Assembly (NCBI GenBank): GCA_001595385.3
Contig: LVEI03000001.1
Coordinates: 1,579,501-1,643,500, forward strand
DNA: 64,000 nucleotides
Origin: Deltaproteobacteria bacterium GWC2_55_46
GTDB lineage: Bacteria > Desulfobacterota > GWC2-55-46
Direction of reading: 5' to 3'
Under the pieces are notes generated by a model, which worked only from the letters and a program-made list of their open reading frames with translations, did not search any database and had not been told where the DNA came from. Shown in pieces: positions 57,688 through 64,000 of this stretch (position 1 is its first letter; each line of letters starts with the position of its first letter). Both the position numbers and the translations under genes were made by a program.

Positions 57688-59046
57688 ATGGGCGTCGAGG
57701 TCAAAAACGACCACATAGACGAGGTCAGGGGCTACCTCGAGGCCGACCGGGAAGAGGAGATAAGCGCTCTTCTTTCCACCCTCCATTCCTCTGACATCGG
57801 AAGGCTTCTCAAGTCGCTCGATGACGAGGAGGCTCAAAGGGTCTTTAAGCTCCTCTCCCCTGAGCAGGCCTCGGCCGTCCTCCTTGAGATAGACGAGCGT
57901 CTCCGTAAGGCCCTCATCTCATCCATATCCTCGGAAGAGCTCATCGAGGTCGTCCATGAGATGGAGACCGACGACGCGGCTGACGTCATCTCAGAGCTGC
58001 CGGTCGAGGACGCCAAGCAGGTACTCGAAGGCATCGACAGGCACGAGGCCATCGCGGTACAGAAGCTCCTTGTCTATCCAGAGGACACCGCCGGCGGAAA
58101 GATGCAGGCCGAGCTCGTCTCCGTGCACGAGACAGCCACGGTGGAAGAGACCATCGAGGAGGTCAGGAAGAAGGCCCGGGAGATAGATAACATATCAAAC
58201 GTCTTCGTCGTCGACCACGAAGGCGTTCTCATGGGGGTAGCTCCGCTCGACAAGCTCATCCTGGCCAGGCCGAAGACCAGGATACTTGAAATAACCAACA
58301 GGGACGCGGTAAGGGTGGCGACAGACATGGACCAGGAGGAGGTCGCCAAGCTCTTCCAGAAATACGACCTCGTCGCCGTGCCCGTCGTAGACCATGACGG
58401 CAAGCTCGTCGGCAGGATAACGGTAGACGATATAGTGGACGTCCTCGAAGAGGAGATATTCGAGGACTTCTACAAGATGGCCGGGTTGAACGTAGAGGAC
58501 CGGGCGCTCGACCCGGCTAACCGCTCCATCAGGATGCGCGTGCCATGGCTCCTCGTTAACCTCGCCACCGCCTTCCTGGCCGCGAGCGTGGTAAAGCTCT
58601 TCCAGGAGACGATAGCGCAGCTGGTAGTACTCGCGGTGCTCATGCCCATAGTCGCAGGCATGGGCGGGAACGCCGCCACCCAGACTATCACGGTAGTGGT
58701 AAGGGGGCTTGCCCTGGGCGAGCTTACGCTCAAGAACGCCAAGTGGGTGCTCTTCAAGGAGGCGCTTGTGGGCCTCTCGAACGGGTTCGTTACAGGGGCT
58801 GTGGCTGCCCTTGCCGTATATATCTTCGGGGGCAAACCGATTGTGGGGCTCATCCTTTTCCTCGCGATGACGGCGAACCTCTTTATAGCAGGCTTTATCG
58901 GGTCCCTCATACCTATTGTGCTTACAAAACTCAAGTTCGACCCTGCCATCTCATCGAGCATCTTCGTTACGACATTTACCGACATAGGCGGGTTTTTTAC
59001 CTTCCTCGGCCTCGCGACCATCTTCATGAAGATGGGCTTGCTGTGA
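57688..59046 (+). CDS. mgtE: MgtE-family magnesium transporter
   Basis: 452 residues from ATG 57688; the frame further upstream is not convincing. The N-terminal MgtE-N superhelix (about 10-130) is followed by a CBS pair with A-T-D-M-D-Q-E-E-V-A-K and V-P-V-V-D-H-D-G-K-L, then five membrane spans with P-I-V-A-G-M-G-G-N-A-A-T-Q-T and the magnesium-site region F-I-G-S-L-I-P. It is a magnesium channel gated by cytoplasmic Mg2+. Its TGA overlaps the recO GTG. Confidence 0.95.
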   Translation: MGVEVKNDHIDEVRGYLEADREEEISALLSTLHSSDIGRLLKSLDDEEAQRVFKLLSPEQASAVLLEIDERLRKALISSISSEELIEVVHEMETDDAADVISELPVEDAKQVLEGIDRHEAIAVQKLLVYPEDTAGGKMQAELVSVHETATVEETIEEVRKKAREIDNISNVFVVDHEGVLMGVAPLDKLILARPKTRILEITNRDAVRVATDMDQEEVAKLFQKYDLVAVPVVDHDGKLVGRITVDDIVDVLEEEIFEDFYKMAGLNVEDRALDPANRSIRMRVPWLLVNLATAFLAASVVKLFQETIAQLVVLAVLMPIVAGMGGNAATQTITVVVRGLALGELTLKNAKWVLFKEALVGLSNGFVTGAVAALAVYIFGGKPIVGLILFLAMTANLFIAGFIGSLIPIVLTKLKFDPAISSSIFVTTFTDIGGFFTFLGLATIFMKMGLL

Positions 59047-59810
59047 AGCGCGGGCTCTACAGGGGGCGCGCCGTTGTCCTCAACTCGCTCGACTACGGGG
59101 AATCGGACAGGATACTCACCTTCTGTACCCTTGAGCACGGCAAGCTCCGTGGCATAGCCAAGGGCGCGCGCAGGTCGAGGAAAAGGTTCGTCGGAAACCT
59201 CGACCCGCTCTCGCATATCGACCTCATATTTTTCCATAACGACGGCAGCGACCTGGTGCGCGTCGAGGACGCGAAGCTCGCAGATGCCTTCGCGCCGCTC
59301 AAGGCCGATATAGAAAGCCTCGCCGACTCATGCTATCTGCTGGAGCTTACCTCGGAGATGACAAGGGAGGGGCAGTCCCTCCCTGCCGTCTATCATCTGC
59401 TGGTAGAGTTTTTAAAGATGCTCGAGGCGAAATCCATCGGGCAGGAGGCCTTGAGGTTCTTCGAGATACGGCTGCTGGCCATTACCGGCTACCTGCCGCA
59501 CCTCGGCGGGTGCGTCTCTTGCAGGGAGAAGACAGACGGGCAGAGGATATATTTCAGCTCGGAGAGGGGCGGGCTGGTCTGCAGGAGGTGTTCAAGCGGC
59601 CTCATTGGTCTTATCCCGCTCTCTCCCGGCACGGCGGGCCTTCTTTCAATGGCCGCGCGCCTCGATGGCGAGAAGCTAAAGCGCCTTAAGCCGGGGCAGG
59701 CGTTTCTTGACGAGAGCGAGCGGCTTCTATATGACTTCATAAAATTCCAGATAGGGAAGGAGCTTAAGACCAGGCGCTTTATGATCAAGCTCAAAAGCGC
59801 CTGGGCCTGA
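59043..59810 (+). CDS. recO: DNA repair protein RecO
   Basis: 255 residues from GTG 59043, overlapping the mgtE stop. The OB-fold N-terminus includes V-V-L-N-S-L-D-Y-G-E-S-D-R-I. The C-terminal zinc site has C-V-S-C and C-R-R-C. RecO anneals ssDNA and loads RecA with RecR in gap repair. Position behind mgtE is not functionally telling. Confidence 0.9.
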   Translation: MKRGLYRGRAVVLNSLDYGESDRILTFCTLEHGKLRGIAKGARRSRKRFVGNLDPLSHIDLIFFHNDGSDLVRVEDAKLADAFAPLKADIESLADSCYLLELTSEMTREGQSLPAVYHLLVEFLKMLEAKSIGQEALRFFEIRLLAITGYLPHLGGCVSCREKTDGQRIYFSSERGGLVCRRCSSGLIGLIPLSPGTAGLLSMAARLDGEKLKRLKPGQAFLDESERLLYDFIKFQIGKELKTRRFMIKLKSAWA

Positions 59811-59823
59811 AGGGGGAAGCAGG

Positions 59824-60027
59824 ATGGAGGCAAACGCGATACCGGTATTTATCATTGCTTACGTGCTTGTAGTGGTCTTCTCTCTTATCGGCGATGTCAC
59901 GGCCAGAAAAGAGGGCGCGCTAAAACTGCCTAACATAGGAAAGAAGATGCTCAGGAGCGCGGCCTATCTCGCGCTCATCGTAGGGGCTTTCGTGGCGTAT
60001 ACATGGCTGACGGGCCAGTGGAAGTGA
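59824..60027 (+). CDS. Small two-span membrane protein of unknown function
   Basis: 67 residues with two hydrophobic helices (I-P-V-F-I-I-A-Y-V-L-V-V-V-F-S-L-I and A-A-Y-L-A-L-I-V-G-A-F-V-A-Y) joined by a basic cytoplasmic loop. Fourteen bases after recO with a ribosome site (GAAGCAGG). No family recognised. Confidence 0.6.
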   Translation: MEANAIPVFIIAYVLVVVFSLIGDVTARKEGALKLPNIGKKMLRSAAYLALIVGAFVAYTWLTGQWK

Positions 60028-60137
60028 AGCCGCGAATCTTCCGCCATACGCTTTAAGCGTGAAATTCCGTTTTTGACTTCCATGTGCTCTTTTTTGTAGA
60101 ATGTATTTTTAGATAACCCTCGTTGGAGGAACTGAAC

Positions 60138-61028
60138 ATGTATTTCCAGGACGTTATCTTGAATCTCCAGAGGTTCTGGTCTGAAAGGGGCTGTGTACTG
60201 ATGCAGCCCTATGACATGGAAAAGGGCGCGGGAACCTTCCACCCGGCTACCTTCTTAAAGGTGCTCGGGCCAGAGCCATGGAAGGCCGCTTACGTCGAGC
60301 CTTCGAGGAGGCCGACCGACGGCAGGTACGGCGAGAACCCGAACAGGCTGCAGCATTACTATCAGTTCCAGGTGATCCTGAAGCCCTCGCCGGAGGAGAT
60401 ACAGGAGCTATACCTCGATAGCCTCAAAACGCTCGGCATCGACCCTCTCGCCCATGACATAAGGTTTGTCGAGGATGACTGGGAGTCGCCCACTCTCGGC
60501 GCCTGGGGGCTCGGCTGGGAGGTCTGGCTCGACGGCATGGAGATAACACAGTTCACCTACTTCCAGCAGGCGGGTGGCATTGACCTCAAGCCGGTCGCGG
60601 GCGAGATAACCTACGGCCTCGAGAGGATAACCATGTACCTTCAGGGCGTCGACAATGTCTACGACCTCCAGTGGTCTAAGGACGTGAAGTATGGAGACGT
60701 CCATAAGCAGACCGAGATAGAGTACTCGAAGCACAACTTCGAAGAGGCGGATACGAAGATGCTCTTCACCCTCTTCGATATGTATGAAAAGGAGAGCTTT
60801 AGCCTCCAGGAGAAGGGCTTGTATCTTCCGGCCTATGACTATTGCCTCAAGTGCTCGCACACTTTTAACCTCCTTGACGCGAGGGGGGCGATAAGTGTGG
60901 CGGAGCGGACCCGCTTCATCGGCAGGGTGAGGGCGCTCGCCAGGGGCTGCGCCGAGGGGTATCTCAAGACGAGGGAGGCTCTCGGCTTCCCGCTCCTCAA
61001 GGGAGAAGGGGTAAAGGCGGGGGCGTAA
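60138..61028 (+). CDS. glyQ: Glycyl-tRNA synthetase alpha subunit
   Basis: 296 residues from ATG 60138 with GGAGGA 7 bases upstream. The N-terminus M-Y-F-Q-D-V-I-L, then [12 protein letters not shown], and [14 protein letters not shown] are highly conserved GlyQ segments. It holds the aminoacylation site and works as an alpha2beta2 tetramer with GlyS. The glyS gene, usually directly downstream, is not present; repeats and the convergent phoU follow. Confidence 0.97.
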   Translation: MYFQDVILNLQRFWSERGCVLMQPYDMEKGAGTFHPATFLKVLGPEPWKAAYVEPSRRPTDGRYGENPNRLQHYYQFQVILKPSPEEIQELYLDSLKTLGIDPLAHDIRFVEDDWESPTLGAWGLGWEVWLDGMEITQFTYFQQAGGIDLKPVAGEITYGLERITMYLQGVDNVYDLQWSKDVKYGDVHKQTEIEYSKHNFEEADTKMLFTLFDMYEKESFSLQEKGLYLPAYDYCLKCSHTFNLLDARGAISVAERTRFIGRVRALARGCAEGYLKTREALGFPLLKGEGVKAGA

Positions 61029-61071
61029 ATCGTCGGAGACCGGATAATAATAGCGGGTTCAGGTTTTAATA

Positions 61072-61164
61072 TGTCATTCTGAGCGTAGCGAAGAATCTTG
61101 TGGTTTGATAAAAATGTGAAAGCACTTATAGATTCTTCGTCGCCTTCGGCTCCTCAGAATGACA
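61072..61164. repeat. Dispersed palindromic repeat (TGTCATTCTGAG...AGAATCT type)
   Basis: The left arm TGTCATTCTGAGCGTAGC through AGAATCT and the right arm AGATTCTTCG through CAGAATGACA are near-inverted repeats about 93 bases overall. This is the widespread TCATTCTGAGCG intergenic palindrome. A CCCTCACCC / CCTCTCC element follows at 61172-61210. Confidence 0.7.
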
Positions 61165-61217
61165 GACTTCCCTCACCCCGCGCTTCGCTTCCCTCTCCGA
61201 GGGGAGAGGGTCAAAAT

Positions 61218-61248
61218 AAAAAGGCGAGGTCTTTGACCTCGCCTTTTT
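61218..61248. terminator. Bidirectional rho-independent terminator between glyQ and phoU
   Basis: AAAAAGGCGAGGTC, loop TTT, GACCTCGCCTTTTT: a perfect 14-base stem with A- and T-rich ends on both sides, suited to stopping both convergent transcripts. Confidence 0.9.
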
Positions 61249-61295
61249 CAGTTTAGCAATCGACCTGATCAGGAACGTAAGAAATGGCTTTAGAC

Positions 61296-61385
61296 AAGGC
61301 GGACGACGAGGAAAACCGCAGGCGTACCCTCTGCGGTACGTCGAGGATTTTCCGAGGAGTACAACGCAGTATAAAGACATTTATT
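61296..61385. repeat. Dispersed imperfect palindrome with CGTACC/GGTACG core
   Basis: The core CGTACC-CTCTGC-GGTACG is flanked by GAGGAAAACC and the roughly complementary GGATTTTCC. The layout resembles the core of the element at 39468-39590. It lies in the 3' region of phoU. Confidence 0.45.
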
Positions 61386-61394
61386 GCGTTCGGG

Positions 61395-62060
61395 TCAATA
61401 CTTCGAGACGTTCATCTCCTCCATCTTGCCCGTTACCATATAAACGACCCTCTCCGCTATGTTCGTCACCCTGTCCGCTATCCTCTCTATATTGTGCGCG
61501 GCCCAGATGAGATAGGTGGCGTCCTTTATGAGCTTCGGGTTCTCTATCATTAGAAGCACAAGGTCGTTATATATCGTGTCATAGTAGGCGTCCACCACGT
61601 CGTCCTCGTTGCAGATATTCCGGGCCGTCTCGATGTCCCTTTCGATGAAGGCCTTCATGCACCGTTCAAGCATCGAGGTCGCCTTCTCGGCCATCTTCGG
61701 CATATCGACGAGCGGCTTAACAAGCGGTTCGTTCCCGATGGCGAGGCTTATCTTCGCTATGCCCTCGGCGTGGTCGCCGATGCGCTCGAGGTCGGTTATG
61801 ATGTTTATTATCGCCGCGAGTATGCGCAGATCTACGGCCATCGGCTGCTGTGTCGCTATCAACCGGATGCACTTCTCCTCTATCTCGAAGCGCTTCCGGT
61901 TCACCTCGATGTCGTTTTGGACTATCTGCCGGGACCTCTCAAGGTCCCTCGCCTTCAACGCCTCTATCGAGCCTTTTATGGCTGTATCGACCATTGCGGC
62001 CATGCGCTGAACCTCGCCTTCAAGCTCGGTAATAGCCCTGTGGTATGCCTCGCGGGTCAT
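61395..62060 (-). CDS. phoU: Phosphate transport system regulator PhoU
   Basis: 221 residues in two similar three-helix halves. The metal-binding signature D-L-E-R-I-G-D-H-A-E-G-I appears near residue 90 and H-N-I-E-R-I-A-D-R-V-T-N-I-A-E in the second half. PhoU links the Pst transporter to the PhoR kinase and restrains uptake when phosphate is plentiful. It is last in the minus-strand pst run. Confidence 0.95.
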   Translation of the reverse strand: MTREAYHRAITELEGEVQRMAAMVDTAIKGSIEALKARDLERSRQIVQNDIEVNRKRFEIEEKCIRLIATQQPMAVDLRILAAIINIITDLERIGDHAEGIAKISLAIGNEPLVKPLVDMPKMAEKATSMLERCMKAFIERDIETARNICNEDDVVDAYYDTIYNDLVLLMIENPKLIKDATYLIWAAHNIERIADRVTNIAERVVYMVTGKMEEMNVSKY

Positions 62061-62090
62061 CTTCCCTCCTTAATGCCGGGGCTTCAACCC

Positions 62091-62846
62091 CTAGCCGAAA
62101 CGTCCTGTGATGTAGTCTTCCGTTAGCTTGTTCGCCGGGGCGGTAAAGATCTTCTCGGTCGTGTCGAACTCGACCACCTCCCCGAGCATGAAGAACCCTG
62201 TATATTGAGAGACCCTGGCGGCCTGTTGCATGTTATGGGTGACGATGACGACCGTGTAGTCATGCTTGAGCTCGGTCATCAGGTCCTCTATCTTTGCCGT
62301 GGCTACTGGATCGAGCGCTGAGCAGGGCTCGTCCATGAGTATCACATCCGGCTCTACGGCCACGGCCCTCGCGATGCAGAGCCTCTGCTGCTGGCCGCCC
62401 GAAAGGGAGAGCGCGGGCTCATGGAGCCTTTCGCTTATCTCGTCCCAGAGGGCAGAGTCCTTCAAGGCCTTCTCGACCCTTCCGGAGACCTCGCTCTTGC
62501 TCTTTATGCCTATGAGCTTCAAGCCGAAGGCGATGTTCTCGTATATGGACATTGGAAAGGGCGTGGGCTTCTGGAAGACCATGCCGACCTTGCTCCGAAG
62601 CTTTATGAGGTCGAGACCCTTCTCAAGGAGGTTCTTTCCGTCGAGCAGCACCTCGCCCTCGTACCTGTTCCCCGGGTAGAGGTCGTGCATCCTGTTGAGG
62701 CACCGTAAGAAGGTCGTCTTGCCGCACCCGGACGGGCCTATGAGGGCGGTTATTTCCTTGTCCTTTACGTAAAGGCTTACGTCCTTGAGGGCGTGCTTTT
62801 CGCCGTACCAGAAGTTGAGCTTGTTTATCGTGAACTTGTATTTCAT
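62091..62846 (-). CDS. pstB: Phosphate ABC transporter ATP-binding protein
   Basis: 251 residues. Walker [10 protein letters not shown], the ABC signature L-S-G-G-Q-Q-Q-R and Walker B V-I-L-M-D-E-P are intact. [10 protein letters not shown] is specific to PstB. It powers high-affinity phosphate import. It lies 30 bases before phoU in the direction of transcription. Confidence 0.97.
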   Translation of the reverse strand: MKYKFTINKLNFWYGEKHALKDVSLYVKDKEITALIGPSGCGKTTFLRCLNRMHDLYPGNRYEGEVLLDGKNLLEKGLDLIKLRSKVGMVFQKPTPFPMSIYENIAFGLKLIGIKSKSEVSGRVEKALKDSALWDEISERLHEPALSLSGGQQQRLCIARAVAVEPDVILMDEPCSALDPVATAKIEDLMTELKHDYTVVIVTHNMQQAARVSQYTGFFMLGEVVEFDTTEKIFTAPANKLTEDYITGRFG

Positions 62847-62847
62847 G

Positions 62848-63690
62848 CTAGCCTGCCTTGCCTCTCACTATTATCCTCGAAAATATCGTTACAAGCAACA
62901 CCATAGCCGTAATAAGGAGGGCCGCCCCCCATGCCTTCTGGTGCCAGTCGTCGTAAGGCCCCATCGCGTAGTTGAATATGGTGACCGTAAGCGTTGCCGT
63001 TGGCTCTGAAAGGTTGAAGTTCCAGAAGGAGTTGTTGAAAGATGTGAAGAGCAATGGCGCCGTCTCTCCTGAGACCCTTGCCACCGCCAGCATGACCCCG
63101 GTCACTATGCCCCTTATCGCCCCCCTGTAGACGACCTGCACCGTCACTTTCCAGTGGGGCGCGCCAAGGGCAAGGGCGGCCTCCCTGGTGGCGTCAGGCA
63201 CGAGCTTGAGCATCTCTTCCGCCGTGCGTATGACGACAGGGAGCATTATTATCGATAAGGCCACGGCGCCCGCTATGGCCGAGAAGCCGCCCAGGGGTTT
63301 CACGAGAAGGGCGTAGACGAATACGCCGATGACTATGGAAGGGGCGCTTACGAGTATGTCGGAGGTGAACCTCACGACAGAGGCCATCCTGCTCTTGCGG
63401 CCGTACTCTGAAAGGTATGTGCCAGCCAATATGCCTGCCGGAACGCCTATGGCGGTGGCGATAAAGGTGATGAGGACCGTGCCGAAAATGGCGTTCGCGA
63501 GCCCCCCGCCTTCCATGCCAGGGGGAGCCGGAAGCTCGGTAAAGAAGTCCAGGTTTATCGCCTTGAAGCCGAATACGAAGACGTCTTTCAATATCCAGAA
63601 AAGGAAGAATATGCCGAATACGGCTGAAAGGAGCGATACCGTGAGCGCGGCGTAGTTGGCTGTTTTTCTTTTGAGGTAATGTAGGTACAT
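62848..63690 (-). CDS. pstA: Phosphate ABC transporter permease PstA
   Basis: 280 residues with six membrane spans. The permease loop [16 protein letters not shown] and [24 protein letters not shown] match PstA. It ends one base before the pstB start. It forms the channel with PstC. Confidence 0.95.
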   Translation of the reverse strand: MYLHYLKRKTANYAALTVSLLSAVFGIFFLFWILKDVFVFGFKAINLDFFTELPAPPGMEGGGLANAIFGTVLITFIATAIGVPAGILAGTYLSEYGRKSRMASVVRFTSDILVSAPSIVIGVFVYALLVKPLGGFSAIAGAVALSIIMLPVVIRTAEEMLKLVPDATREAALALGAPHWKVTVQVVYRGAIRGIVTGVMLAVARVSGETAPLLFTSFNNSFWNFNLSEPTATLTVTIFNYAMGPYDDWHQKAWGAALLITAMVLLVTIFSRIIVRGKAG

Positions 63691-63694
63691 GTTC

Positions 63695-64000
63695 TTAAAA
63701 CTGCCCGCCCTTGTATGAGTATTTGGCGATAAGGAGCTTGGCGATAGCGAGCACCACGAAGGTTATGAGGAAGAGGATGAGCCCCAGCTCCACGAGGCTT
63801 GAAAGATAGAGGTCCTCGACCGCCTCCGTGAACTCGTTCGCGAGTGTTGCCGATATGGACGTGGCAGGCTCTAAAAGCGACATGCGTATCTTCTGGGCGT
63901 TGCCGATGACGAAGGTTACGGCCATCGTCTCTCCAAGGGCCCTGCCGAGCCCGAGGATCACCGCCCCGACTATCCCGGAGCGGGTGTACGGGAGGACGAT
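63695..64000 (-). CDS. pstC: Phosphate ABC transporter permease PstC (partial, 5' end outside window)
   Basis: The minus-strand frame is open through the window edge; only the C-terminal 101 residues are visible. The segment R-S-G-I-V-G-A-V-I-L-G-L-G-R-A-L-G-E-T-M-A-V is the conserved permease loop of PstC, and two final membrane helices follow. A GTG within that loop is not the true start. It ends 4 bases before pstA. The phosphate-binding protein gene is expected beyond the window. Confidence 0.93.
   Translation of the reverse strand: MVLPYTRSGIVGAVILGLGRALGETMAVTFVIGNAQKIRMSLLEPATSISATLANEFTEAVEDLYLSSLVELGLILFLITFVVLAIAKLLIAKYSYKGGQF

Overview
The window is a contiguous piece of a bacterial chromosome, mostly GC-rich, from a Gram-negative anaerobe or facultative respirer. 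The gene content fits Desulfobacterota (Deltaproteobacteria) or Nitrospirota: a quinone-linked FeS/NrfD/multihaem module next to a bc complex, TAT-exported electron carriers, and dispersed palindromes of the kind common in those phyla. No rRNA or tRNA is present to fix the taxon, so this is an inference.

Region 1 (1-28.4 kb, all on +) is a surface-polysaccharide locus. It opens with the tail of a Wzt-like ABC export ATPase. Then come a methyltransferase, an FrhB-pyruvyltransferase fusion, a KpsC/KpsS-like transferase and many glycosyltransferases, with a winged-helix regulator in the middle. The nucleotide-sugar genes follow: a fucose-synthase-like reductase, four dTDP-rhamnose enzymes, an APS kinase, GDP-mannose dehydratase, a GDP-6-deoxy-4-keto sugar reductase and a bifunctional ManC. 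Together they can supply dTDP-L-rhamnose and one or two GDP-6-deoxyhexoses, which the glycosyltransferases would assemble. Pyruvylation and possibly sulfation would decorate the product. Several glycosyltransferases (3.8-6.1 kb and 7.4-10.1 kb) are visibly AT-richer than their neighbours, and a recombination scar lies at 10.15-10.52 kb, so the serotype-specific part has been exchanged.

Region 2 (28.4-42.8 kb) is general metabolism: AcpS, an NSS amino-acid transporter with a 34-residue MetS-like subunit, a DUF2062 protein, a cupin, a polytopic GT39-like protein, glycerate 2-kinase and NAD synthetase. These are followed by a TPR protein, UppP, and a minus-strand run with an RqcH-type NFACT protein, a YhcC-type radical SAM protein, an M29 aminopeptidase and small unknowns.

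Region 3 (42.9-50.9 kb) is respiratory. One operon encodes a small TAT protein, a TAT-exported four-cluster ferredoxin subunit, an NrfD membrane subunit and a tetrahaem cytochrome c. An AT-richer orphan gene, possibly a nuclease, separates it from a Rieske / cytochrome b / cytochrome c set.

Region 4 (50.9-61.0 kb) is proteostasis and housekeeping: dnaK, a zinc-finger-less DnaJ, a Clp unfoldase behind a structured leader, a double-domain UspA protein, mgtE, recO and glyQ (without glyS). Region 5 (61.4 kb to the end, minus strand) is phosphate uptake: phoU, pstB, pstA and partial pstC. No CRISPR array, prophage or intact insertion sequence was found. At least four families of dispersed palindromic repeats were.
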